Positions 45,518-56,959 of a DNA stretch of 64,000 nt are shown here, piece by piece. The notes under the pieces were generated by a model. The model made no database searches and had not been told where the DNA came from. It worked only from the letters and a program-made list of their open reading frames with translations. The DNA comes from Nannobrachium achirus (lineage: Eukaryota > Chordata > Actinopteri > Myctophiformes > Myctophidae). The stretch spans positions 57,099,839 to 57,163,838 of the forward strand of contig OY997656.1 in the NCBI GenBank assembly GCA_963921795.1, given 5' to 3'. The position numbers were made by a program, and so were the translations under genes. How positions within the stretch are numbered: position 1 is the stretch's first letter; each line of letters begins with the position of its first letter.

Positions 45518-47400
45518 TTGTTTGGTAGTTGTGAAAATATTTGCCAATGCAACCATATAGTTGTCTTGCCTGTTTACAGAGTTGTATTCAGACGGAGATT
45601 CCAACATCCTACTTTCTCAAAATTCCTCACCAACCAGCTCGGTGCACCTGTTTCGAATGATATCAACGCACTTAATGCGAAATATTCACGTGTTTTCAGA
45701 CGCTTCAATGCAGAGGTATCCGTAGATACCGGATACTGGGTATCCCGGTATCTCACAGTGGATGGTTGAGAAAAAAACAATGAAACAGTGGCTTGATTAG
45801 TAGTGAAATGTCGACATCTAGTGGTCAACCTCAGAGGTACACAATAATAAAACCTGAGCTGAATCCCAGCATCGAACTAGAGGCCATGGATTCACTGTTC
45901 CCCGGTGTAATGCTCCACGCCACAGACCCACCGAGGCGAGCGCTAGCGAGCCGAGTTGCCGCGACGAGCGGTGGGAACGGCGACCAATCCCACTCAGCCG
46001 CGTTACCGAGATATGTGCCGTTATGGACAGAATAGTAAATATTCAGTCCCTCACTATCCACGTCTACCCCACTATCCACGTCAAAGATAAATGCACAAAA
46101 AAGGAGTCACATCATCCGTTCATTAGCTCAGTCAGTAGAGCACGGATGCAACAAACCCACGGCTTGGGTTCGATTCCCGTGAGGGGAATATAATATCAAG
46201 GCGATAGATATCGGCGCATGTGTACATCAAAGTGCACGGAAACAGGATACCCCGTGGATACTCCGTGGATACCCTGTGGATACTCTCTGCATTCAAACGT
46301 CTGAGAAATGGTGAAAAAGTCCGATTGAATGCGAAGAGAGCAGTCGAAGCTGGTGCTCGGGAATGGCCGAGCAAAATCATGACGACTGAGCACTGATCTA
46401 CATCACGTGGTTCTATAAAATCACATTGAAATGAGTGGTGAACATTACAATATTTTACTGTTTTTATAATAAAGTGAACTCATAACTTTCTTAATTGACA
46501 TGAACAACAACGTGAATGCTATGCACTTGCAATTTTTTATAAATAATCAATAAACCGTTTTTTTTCCGTATCCATTATATAGTGAAGCATGCACCTATTT
46601 TACTAGCCTGGGGGCATGTCTCTTCACGACCCCGGTTCTCTAGCGAGGCACTGAGAAACAGCAAGCCGAGATGGGCGCTCGTTTCGGCCAAATGCTGGAG
46701 TTGCCTCAGTGTTTGACTGTGGATGTTTTTTTTTTGTTTGTTTTTTTCCTCCCTCCGTTTTTCCCCCTGCCTCTCAATTCATGTGTTCTCTACATCTGCA
46801 CCAAACAATGACACGACATTGGATTAACTCACCCAAAAGAAGGTAGACAAATGTATTCCACTGGAATTATTTGTTATAAGGTCCTTCACAAACGCGAGGA
46901 CGCGACGCGCAGTGGCCAATCTACAAGCTCACAATTGTGAGCTTGCAGATCGGCTAGTTTCAAACAGCCACAGTATAAAATAGGGCTAAAGTAGTTAATG
47001 TATGTTTTATAATATTATATGTATTTCTGTAGTAACTAAAGCTTTCAAATTAGTTTAATGGTGTATAGTATTTGCCTCAGAGATAGATGTAGTGTAGTAG
47101 ACGTGAAAGTATTGGAAATATCCAAGTACAAATACCTCAACATTGTAATGAGTACAGTACTTGAGTAAATATACTTGTTACTTTACACATGATGCGGACA
47201 TGTCCGTGCGTGCAGCGAGCCGCGAGCACAAACAGTCACACAATCAAACAGTCTGCAATGTGTCTCTGCTACTACTGAAGTAGGCTAAAGTACACACAAT
47301 CAGAGCATTAAACAATTATTTCATTAATCGTTCACTCTCAGTGCAGACTGCAGAGAGTCCTGCAGAAACAGGCAGAGGGGAGGGGGTGACTGTCTGTCTG

Positions 47401-47432
<32 letters not shown>

Positions 47433-47693
47433 CCTGTCTCACTGACTGAAACGAGCCGAGGCATTATCAGCGCTGCAACGGAACGTAACGTCACGGAAGA
47501 GGCGTGGTCCCAAAGTGGAGGGAAGCAGAAGGAAGTAGAGGGTGTAGAGGGAGACACTGATTATGACTTCAAATGTGCCTATGTCTTTTGTGTTTTTATT
47601 TGTTTTAAATGTATTTGGACATCCTTAGGGGATCTTTGAGAGATATGCGTCATTATTTAGATAAAGAAAGATTCCTGCTCCCCCTCCTTTAAC
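45518..47693. other. Insertion block after ZNF unit D stop
   Basis: Units A and C go straight from the last finger linker to a remnant finger; in D about 2.2 kb intervenes. It holds an imperfect inverted repeat (45,585-45,760 and 46,230-46,395), a tRNA-like sequence between the arms, a palindrome CTACAAGCTCACAATTGTGA (46,921-46,940) and a CTGT repeat (47,388-47,435). No protein-coding gene recognised. Confidence 0.55.
46117..46190 (+). ncRNA. tRNA-like sequence
   Basis: TTAGCTCAGTCAGTAGAGC (46129-46147) gives a perfect D-arm and A box, and GGGTTCGATTCCC (46166-46178) a B box at normal spacing. The D-arm is closest to tRNA-Lys. Acceptor and anticodon stems pair poorly, so it is more likely a tRNA-derived module of the surrounding element than a working tRNA. 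Confidence 0.5.
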
Positions 47694-47719
47694 AGTGTGA
47701 CAAGAGTTTCAGTCTTTAA
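47694..47719 (+). pseudogene. ZNF unit D remnant finger
   Basis: CAGTGTGACAAGAGTTTCAG (47,694-47,713) then TC and TTTAA, the remnant finger of the 3' region, broken at TTAA by the next element. It resumes at 50,066. Confidence 0.75.
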
Positions 47720-50065
47720 AGGGGAAGACCACCCATTTTCAATATTGAAATATGTGTCCCAATCTCCCCAGGAGCCAGTCATTGCAATTTTTTTCATTTT
47801 CATTTTTTCATTTCATTTGAAAGCTGGGGATCATAGCTACAAAATGATATATTGGTTGTGGAGATTGACCCAACAGTTTTGAAGATATGGCTTATAGAAT
47901 GATGCCATGCTGAAATAGTACTTTTGAGATATTCAAGTTTTAAATAAATTTCTAACCTGCAATGACCTGACTCCGCCACATGGGGAGCAATCTTCAATTC
48001 AATCTTCAATTCAAAGAAGCTTTATTGGCATGAGAACACAAACGTTTACACAGTGGTGGAAAAAGTACCAACATAATAAAGTAAAGTATCAATTCTGCAA
48101 TGTAGAATCACTCTGTTACAAGTAAAAGTCCAGAATAAAAAATGTACTTGAGTAAAAGTACAAAAGTATTGGTATCCAAATGTACTTAAAGTACCAAAAG
48201 TAAAAGTACAAAATGTTTGAAAATAGCAGATCTACAAGCTCACAACGCGTCGCACCGCAATGCGTTGTGAGCTTGTAGATCGTCTATTTTCAAATAGCCT
48301 TGGTATAACATAGGGCTAAAGTGGTTTATGTATGTTTTAAACTTTAGTTATTGCTCTCTAAAAAGATAATGCCACAACAGCATCTCAAGCATTATTGGGC
48401 TAAATGTAAAGACGCTACAGTGCGCCAACCGTGAAGCAGTTTAACCAATTTGCTACATACGTCTACACAAACGGTCAGATTACAAAGATAAATTGCTTAG
48501 TGAAGGCTCACAGATGTCACCATAGGGTACGCTCCAGCAGAATGTCCCGTAATGATCGTATTATTTAATGAGGAGCATTTTAATCCGATCGGTCGTCGTT
48601 TCCTTAAAAAGGTATTAATGTATCTAAGTGCAGTACACCTCGCAACCGATGGGGTCGCATGGCTGAAAAACAACAGAAAATGGCATCTGATCGGATTAAA
48701 ATGCAGTTTATTAAACAATACGAAAGATACGGGTAATTCTGCTTGAGCGTACCATACTGTGACATCTGTGAGACTTCAGTAAGCACGTTATCTTTGAAAT
48801 ATGAAGGTTTTTGTAGACGTACGTAGCAAATAGGATTAACTGCTCAACACGAGGTTGAAGTGAACATATTACGTGTGCAACAGGGCTAACTGTGCTAAAT
48901 GTAGCATAATCTGTTTGTGTAACTTCAGTCAGAAGGATTATTTGACCTGATAATAAAACACAATCTACAGGCTTAACCGCCTCGCGTTGTGAGCTTGTAG
49001 AAGAGAGCAACAATAGAGTTGGGTCACGTTTTATTTGTTTATAGCCTGCAGCTAGCGCTGCAGCTAGCGCTAGCTAACGCTAGCTAGCGTTAGCCGTTAG
49101 CCACTCATAGCCAGTCAACCAGAATAGTCTACTCTAAAGTCAACTTTCCGACGGCGAGTGAACGATTGCATTCCATCCATGTTTTCTTGGCTGTCAATTT
49201 ATTGTCCAAAAAAACAAACACCCTGAACGTTAGAATTAGATAGTTTAGGACGACACTGATCTATTCAATGCTAAGCTAACTCAGTGACAAAGGAAGCTTC
49301 CGCACCGGAGCTTCACAGAAGACAAACGCATACGTCACAGACGCCTCCAGGCATTAACGGATCATTTCACCAGCGTAGAAGAAGAAACAGCGGAAGAACG
49401 GCGGAAGAATAATAAATAATAATACACAAAATCATACATTACGTGGTTAATAATTGTTCATTTGGAACACACGTGGCATTAAATTAATGGGATAAATACT
49501 GTGGGTTGCTTCGCTAAGTAATGGAGTCCCGATATTACCGCATTTGGCTACAAACGGCTAACAAAGGCTGGCTAGTTAGCATTTTAGCTAATATAAACTG
49601 GGAGGACTAACAGAATTATGTACCGATCTCTCACATTAATTAAAAAAAGTCTTATTTACATGCAGAGTTAAGCTCTGGCGTTTAAGTGAAATGTAGCCTA
49701 GATATTATGAGATGCTGTTGTGGCATTAAAAAAAAAAGAGCAAAAAAAAAAACAAAAATCATTTTGGCTACAGGGAATAATGACAGTCCCCGAGATGACT
49801 AGCTGCTGGGGGTGCTGGGACACATATGTTATTAATATACCTTAGAGGAGTTGTGTGAAAATAGAAAAAAAGTTCCCCCCCCAAAGTACAACTTGATGAC
49901 ATCACACCATTGCACTTTACAATACAAACCCCAAAATCAGTCTTCCAGTTCTAGGCAACACAGAAGGGGGGGGGGGGGGGGGGGGGACTTTTTTTCCACA
50001 CCAATCCTCTAAGTTATATTGATGACATACAGTAGTTCAATATTGAAAATGGGTGGTCTTCCCCT
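47720..50065. mobile_element. 2.35-kb TTAA-flanked element
   Basis: Perfect 30-bp terminal inverted repeats beginning AGGGGAAGACCACCC, flanked by TTAA (47716-47719 and 50066-50069); unit C shows the single TTAA (about 29,154). The piggyBac-like duplication is clear but no transposase is visible. The interior is itself composite: a TAGATCTGC-type hairpin (48,228-48,300), a large palindrome (about 48,440-48,840), a GCTAGC-rich self-complementary stretch (49,050-49,100) and poly-G (49,967-49,986). Confidence 0.85.
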
Positions 50066-50069
50066 TTAA

Positions 50070-50900
50070 GTGCTTTGTAAAGAGTGCATTCACTCAAAGG
50101 GAGACATTTAACAGACCCACCCTCCTCTCTTCATTCTCAAACGATACGGAGACGATGTCTGTCGCATATGTGTGATGCCGGCCTACTGATCCTGTCAACA
50201 GAGGCCTTCCATTACGACTCGACTTTTGGAGATATTTTCCTGATCCTTTGTTTTTTTTTATTTTTCTTTATATACAATACAACGTTAAAGAAATTCGGTT
50301 TAGTTGTTAATAGTAAATGTTTGTTATTTCATTTTGTGTTTTAGCTGGGTATTTCAAAATATCTCGGTGGTATTAACCTATATTGTAGTAGAAAGTATCA
50401 TCACACCATTGAAATGAACCTACCAAGATGGCTACACCTCCATTGAAAGGTTCCTCAAGCTATAAATTACCCTTTAAAGTTCATTCCATATCAAATGTAG
50501 GTAGAGCTATTTTTTTTCTTCTAGATTGTTAGTTTTTATATTATGATTTAATGTGATTTGTACAAGAGTACTCTTTGTACAAGAATACATTCCCAATGAA
50601 TGCCTGCCCAATTAACCCAATTAACTAAAGGAAATCATTTTCATATGTATTCATTATGAATGAAGACATTAGCTGTTACACTTAATGGAATATCTTTGAT
50701 CCTTATTAAGTTATATTACTTAATTATTGTGATATGATGGCAAATAAAAGCCTATTGAAAGCATTCATACTCACTCATCATTGATATCACACAAACACAT
50801 CCACTACGATTTATTATTATGCTATTATTATCAGGAAGGTGAACGATAAGCTATGTTGTTTAACCATGAATTTCACATTTTTCTTTTTTTTTCTTTTCTT
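50070..50900. repeat. Unit D 3' UTR and duplicated flank
   Basis: The shared ZNF 3' tail (to about 50,300) then the GCCTGCCCAATTAACC block (50,601 onward), parallel to A, B and C. Confidence 0.75.
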
Positions 50901-50955
50901 TCCATTGTCTCTTCCAAAATTGTCTTGAATTGGATTGACTCTACTCATCGTGTTA

Positions 50956-50957
50956 CC

Positions 50958-50990
<33 letters not shown>
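50956..50990 (-). ncRNA. U6 snRNA fragment
   Basis: The complement matches 35 nt of the U6 core, from CTAAAATTGG through GAACGATACAGAG to AAGATTAGCATGG. Neither the 5' end nor the 3' part is present. On the minus strand the piece is followed by an A-rich stretch (50,880-50,900), consistent with a retrocopied or template-switched fragment, not a functional gene. Confidence 0.75.
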
Positions 50991-50999
50991 CTCAAAGAC

Positions 51000-52535
51000 A
51001 GCGCCCCGTTGCCAACAAAGGGCATTGTGGTATTGCATCTGAAATGGCTTGGAATTAGAGACAGACAGAACATGAAATTTGAATATCCGATTGGTTGTTT
51101 AGGCTAAAACCTGTATAAAACAGTATTATGGACCAATATTTATAAAAAAATATATATATTTTGAAAAGCAGAATTTGTTTTGGAGGCAGGAGTCAGATTA
51201 CATTTTAGTATTACCATCACCGGATTACAGTTATAGTTAGTAGCAAGCAGGAGATGCACACACATCCAACGGTACTGGATCAAAAATGGAGATACTGAAA
51301 AGGAAAGTAGGTCTGCACACTGTCTTAATGCTCCTCAAATAAGACCTGGAACACATTATTATGCATTATTACTTAAACCATTATTGTATACTTTAACTAA
51401 TGAAATATAGCAGATATACATTATCTCTGGGCGAGGCGTCCAGAATGAGTGCAGGACTGAATTTATCAAAACCTCTTTGGGAAGCACAACGTATGGGGCA
51501 CACAAGTGGCAGGTGGTGTCATTAATTACTCCACGCCAATCAATTGTGTGACAGTTTACACTTTAGGCACTTTTAATCCAAAACGACTTACAATAAGCAG
51601 GTAATACATCAATATAATAAGCAAGATAATATGTCAGTATATCAACAACAATACAACAAATGCTTAGGAATATCAATCTAGAAAGAATAATACTAACAGG
51701 TTGACCACGCACCTAATCAGTAAAATAACGTCTTAAACCTAAAAATGCTATTTAGCTTCATGTGTGATCATCATAGGAACACCTATAGAAAGCACTATGA
51801 CAAATTGTCACAAAACGTGTTTGTCTCGACTTATGTCAGACAGGTGGTTTCCCATTTATATTATGTATTGTGATGTCAGGTGAAGCTTGACCAATCCTCA
51901 GGCTTCCACCACTCCTCCATTGAACTCAATGGATTGTTGTTTTATTTTTAAGTTAATCTAGAAAGAATAAATAAACCGGTGCTGAAATTTGGCACGTTAG
52001 AATAAGACAACTCTGAACTCCTGTAAAAAAATTAAAATTAAAAAAAGATTGAACCAGGCTTTCTTTGGTAGTTGGTCTCTGTGCCAACCCTCTGATATAG
52101 TTGCATATTTTCCAAAACAATAATAATAATAAAATAATCAATGAATAAAACACATTTGTAATGGCAATTTCCACCTGTGCATTAAGTCACAGGTAGCATG
52201 GCAGTGATCCTACACAGTAGACAACAGTGATACACCAGTGTAGATCTTGTTTAGCTTTTTCATCATCTGATTTAACCCTTCACCCAATCAGACATCATGA
52301 AAACCCTGATATTGTGACATCACCCTTTCCCCCCACTCTGATTGGCTCCCCATTAGAGTCAACGGCAACCACACTTGCATCTTTCTAGTTGTAGTTGTAA
52401 TGAACAAATCATTGATATGACATGTCCAGTGTTGGTTCTGCAGTGATTATGTCCTATATGGACTGTCTCTGTGTGATTGTCTGGCTGTGGTCTGCTGCTA
52501 AGAACGCTGTGCTCCTGTGTTCTGATGTCCTGATT
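51000..52535. other. Unit D 3' flank, no gene
   Basis: Parallels unit C (30,570-31,780) and unit B (21,890-22,290). No exon or clear element recognised. Confidence 0.5.
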
Positions 52536-52541
52536 ACTTCT

Positions 52542-52808
52542 AAAGGGATATTTAACTTAAACACTTTTGTCATTTTATCGTCTAATCAGGCTTTTGGGAA
52601 GGTTTTTGAATTTCTTCATTCAGTATTTAGATATTTGATATTTGATTGATTCATTTCCCCCCATTCCCCCCCTTCCAGGAACTTCCTATACAAACCCATT
52701 ATAACTTCAAACTCCATTTTAACCCATGTTTTTCTTGTGACTCCTGACACCTTCCAAATATGTGAGCAGCCGTGTTTTTTCGATATATATATACACATAT
52801 ATATACAT

Positions 52809-52850
<42 letters not shown>

Positions 52851-53251
52851 TTTTATAGATTTCTATTAATCTTTTGGGGAAATGAAAATTATTAAATACA
52901 ATAAAAGATTATAAAAATAAATGAAAAAACGTTATCGAAGTTATAATGGGTTTGTATAGGAAAGTCCTGGAAGGGGGAAATGAATATCAAATATTTAAAG
53001 GAGCTATAGTCAACTTTTTCTTGAAAAACGGATGCTAAAATAGCTTATTTTTTTATAAAATATTTTCGAAACATTATTTTTATTTTAGCATCCGTTTTTC
53101 AAGAAAAAGTTGACTATAGCTCCTTTAAATACCGAATGAAGAAATAAAAAAATAAAAAAAAAACTTTCCTGGGTTTTCCCAAAAGCCTGATTAGACGATA
53201 AAATGACACAAAAGTTTTTATTTTTTTTGGAAAGTAAAATATCCCTTTAAA
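52542..53251. mobile_element. Foldback element with nested MITE
   Basis: Arms start TAAAGGGATATTTA and end ATATCCCTTTA; matching blocks include ATTTTATCGTCTAATCAGGC and CCCATTATAACTTC. The centre is a TA run (52,784-52,846). The right arm is interrupted by the TTAA MITE at 52999-53124. Confidence 0.75.
52999..53124. mobile_element. TTAA-flanked MITE, 126 bp
   Basis: Palindrome starting AGGAGCTATAGTCAAC and ending with its complement, between TTAA at 52995-52998 and 53125-53128. Confidence 0.85.
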
Positions 53252-53254
53252 TAA

Positions 53255-54140
53255 CCACCCAGTGCTGTCAAATCTAGAGCTTACTAGGACCTTACTCAAC
53301 CTCTTAGTTGACCTTGTGCCCGTGATTTGTACTGTCATGAAACTGCACCTTTTTCCGTTGGAAACTTAAATAAATTCTCCAATGAATAAAATCAATACAA
53401 AATCAATAAAAAAGACCTGCCACCAAGTGTCCAATAAATAATACAACAACCTAAACAATAATATGCCAACCTCATAATGGCTCCTACTAAAATAATAAGT
53501 AGAGACACCAGACCCATTCTGTCATTCTGGGATTCACAATCATCCCCAAACCTATGGGGAATTATATATTATAACATAATTATAACATATTCATCAAAGA
53601 AATATTGGCTTGTTAGATTTACCAAATAAGCCACTGCGTTTTTTTTTTGTTTTTTTTACGAGACAGCAATGCTGGTAATAAGCCAACATGGCAACACTGA
53701 CTGTCATGTAATCTACTATGTATTCAGTGACAGTTGCACCCCTCCTCCACCAGGGGGCGAAATGCACCAAGGCATCAGGTCAACAGTGCAGCGACTGGAT
53801 CCTTCCTTGCCCATGCGTGAAACACGCAGTGTTGCCATGTCTGCTTATTATAAGTGACTTCGGGCTTTATTTTCTGTAAAGTTCCCTGTAAATATTGGTT
53901 AGTTGTTTGTGGGTTGCGAGGTTTTGGGGCCTGTTAAGTGTAGTTGTTTATTTGGACTACTGTTGTTTAAACCAGTGGTTATCAAACATTTTCATGTCAA
54001 GGTAATTGTATACGTATCTGCATCTGAGAACATTTGTGATTTACAATTTTTTTTCCTCCCCCATAAGTTTCTTTTGAGGATAGCATATCTAAAAATGGGA
54101 AAGTTTGTGAACTTGTAGATCTGCTATTTTCCAACAGCCA
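53255..54140. other. Intergenic, no gene
   Basis: Includes a poly-T run (53,638-53,657) and a copy of the ACTTGTAGATCTGCTATTTT repeat (54,112-54,131). No coding region recognised. Confidence 0.45.
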
Positions 54141-54146
54141 AACTAT

Positions 54147-54880
54147 TGATTGATTGATTGATTGATTGATTGAAGACTTTATTAGAAGTTTGCATAGGAA
54201 AAGGTGCAGTTTCATGACGGTAGAGTTCACTGGTACAAGGTCAACTAAAAGGAGATTCTATATGCACAGGAGGAAACCATTAAAGTATCTCATATAACAT
54301 CGAATGACAGATGGATAGATCACAGTAGGCCTACTATGCAGTAGATCAGGGGTCTCAAACTGGCGGCCCGGGGGCCATTTGCGGCCCGCGAGACGATATT
54401 TTGTGGCCCCCACCTTAATATTAAAGTTTAATGTTAGTGCGGCCCGCGAGTTTTATATGAACCTCAAAACAGTTAATAATACAGTACAGTTAGCAGTACA
54501 GTACAAGTTCCATAAGTTAAACACAACTTGTTTACACCAGGGTCCTTGATCATCTTATTTTGTGTTCATAAATAAAAAAAAATACATTTGAGAAGACTGA
54601 TATGGGGAGATAGATACAGTAGTTGTAAGACTGGTATGAAACTACAGTATAATAATCAAACAAATGAGTGCACATGCACTCATTTGTTTTATTAGTGAAT
54701 GTGCACGCGCACATGCATGCGCTGCGAACACATGCATGTGCGCTGAGGCTGCGGCCCAGCCTCAGCCAGACTCTGCCTCCAGCGGCCCCAATGTAAATTG
54801 AGTTTGAGACCCCTGCAGTAGATAGTCAGAAAAAATAAAAATAACGAAAACTGCAGAAAAAAATATATAGCGTGAAGGTG
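54147..54880 (-). mobile_element. LINE 3' fragment split by a hAT
   Basis: Minus-strand tail of the CR1/L2-like LINE, beginning with GATTGATTGATTGATT and running to 54,346, then resuming at 54,816. Confidence 0.75.
54347..54815. mobile_element. hAT (Charlie-type) element, 469 bp
   Basis: Ends CAGGGGTCTCAAACT and AGTTTGAGACCCCTG, with 8-bp duplications CAGTAGAT (54339-54346 and 54816-54823). The GCGGCCC-rich interior is typical of non-autonomous hAT families. Confidence 0.9.
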
Positions 54881-54884
54881 AAAG

Positions 54885-55651
54885 GTGAAAGGTGAAGTGG
54901 CTACCCATTTTAACAAAACCTTTACCACCACAGCCCGTTCACTGGTCAAAAGACTGGTCGCCCCATCTGGGCGGTATGGTGAAGAATTTGTTAATACATT
55001 CTACAAAAAACTGGGCGTCAGTAAAGACAGCTTTAAACTTTCCACAGTGACAACTGATGAAGTGTTTAAAAAATTGAGCGCCCTACCTCAACACAAGGCC
55101 ACTGGCCTTGATAAAATCCCAGCTAGATTTCTCAGAGATTCAGCCACCACCATTGCTCCAATCATTACCCACATAATTAACCTTTCCATCAAACAGGGTC
55201 ATGTCCCCCAGGACTTCAAACTAGCAAAAGTAACCCCCCTGCATAAAAAAGGTAGCAAACTAGACCCTGGAAACTACCGCCCCGTTTCCATTCTTAGCTC
55301 CATATCCAAAGTCATGGAGAAAATAGTCTACGAACAGATTGCAAGATATCTCGATGAGAATAATCTGATTTACGAGTTTCAATCTGGATTCAGAAAATCC
55401 CATTCCACTGACACATGCCTTCTCTATTTGACTGACCAAATCAAACGCGAAGCGGATCAGGGCAAGTATAGTGGCATGGTCATGATGGACCTCCAGAAGG
55501 CATTTGACACCGTGGATCATGCTATTCTGATTGAGAAACTAAAAGCCATCGGTCTTGACAGCGCAGCAGTGAGCTGGATGCAATCTTACCTGGTGGGGAG
55601 GGAACAGGTGGTGGAGATTAACGGTACCCTGTCCCCCCCCCTCCCAGTAAG
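54885..55651 (+). mobile_element. CR1/L2-like LINE copy 2, 5' part
   Basis: Open frame from at least 54,885 encoding the segment before RT and the first RT motifs: HKATGLDKIPARFLRD, PLHKKGSKLDPGNYRPVSIL, FQSGFRKSHSTDTC and MMDLQKAFDTVDHAI (with a catalytic Asp). The frame is intact up to the LTR element at 55652 and continues at 61194 with CGVPQGSILGPL. N-terminal endonuclease is missing (5' truncated). Confidence 0.9.
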
Positions 55652-56923
55652 TGTAACAGGTTTGTTTGGGAGAGTTGTTACGACTCTATGTTCAGATACC
55701 TCTTTACACCAATACAGAGTGAATGACAGACGACTGTATAAAATATATTCCTTTTTATTACAATATCTAAATCATAAATACAAACAACTCATATGCAATA
55801 AAGGGTACCCTTTTGGAAACAATAAAATGTAAGCAACCTATTCAATTCATCAATGCAACAACAATAAAACAACAAGCAACATTAGTATAAAACGGTGGGA
55901 GGAAAGGGGCAAGGCAAGGTTAAGAATACCAACAGTTCAGTCCGGTCCGGTGGTGATTCCTGTCCGTGTTTTGCGTCTCGCCACGGTAGTGACGAGGCGC
56001 ACAATATAGTTCAGTCCGATCCGCAAAGTCCAGTGCGGGACCTCCGCGTCGCCGCTCGCCGGCGTCCTGCACGCAGCTGCTCCGCTGTAGGAGGAGGAGG
56101 AGAACGGTACAATAAGTGACAGCCCTTTAAGCAACCGGCACTTTCAAACTGTACAAACACACGCACGCTGGCGTGATCACTTTCCTTTATGAGGAGTAAT
56201 GTAGGCCCATCAATAAATCTCAGCCACTGCTGCTCTGCCCGTCTGCCGTCGTCACGTCACTCGTCTGGCCCAGCAACACCTCGGACACACAACAGGACTC
56301 GAATCACTCTCCACAATAGTGCTCATAAAGAGCCTTTTAAACACGCCAGAGATGGAAAATAGTTACTTTCCTTTATCTGGACAATAGAGAGCGTTGAACA
56401 CTGCAGATATCATCGGCGATGGGAACTGGAGGAGACGGTCGGACCCACGGCTCGGTGAGGAGTGAAGTTTGGTCTGGTCCACTGGTACAGCGTGGAGAAT
56501 AGAAGTTCTTGCCTACGACAAGTAGGGAGAAGAGAAGCGGCCACAGCGTGTGACCGACGGCAGCGGCAGCAGGAGTCTGTCTGGGTGGTGAGCGAGCCAG
56601 AGGTAGGAACTGACGTTGCTTTTATTAGGGCGTGAGTTTTCACTGGCGAATGAATGCCTTGCTTTCTGTCCCGTGTCTGAGACTCTGCACACGGCTCTGT
56701 CGTCACACCTGACAGGTAAAGAATATACTGTGGCATAAAAGTTCATTGTCCATCGCTGTCATAGCGCACAGTACACGTCAAAATATAACACAGAAATCAA
56801 TAAATGATAATCAAAATCACAGCAAACTATAATAACTCCCAATATAAAATAACCAAGTCAGAATGCTTAACATTGGCCCGGTGCATTATCTGTGACACTT
56901 AAGGCATTATTCATCCTATGACA
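55652..56923 (-). repeat. Gypsy LTR (3' LTR in element orientation)
   Basis: 1272 bp, TG...CA. Differs from the partner at 59922-61193 at about four positions that I could see (three near 55,664-55,667 and one at 56,626), so insertion was recent. On the minus strand it is preceded by a polypurine tract (AAAGGGGGGAGGTG). Outer flank is the TAAG duplication (55648-55651). Confidence 0.9.
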
Positions 56924-56959
56924 CACCTCCCCCCTTTGTCAGTTGTCGTCCCGACAACT

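Noticed and set aside
55895..56119. Small frames repeated at 55,895 and 60,165
   Set aside because: They lie within the two LTRs, hence the duplication; no evidence of coding.
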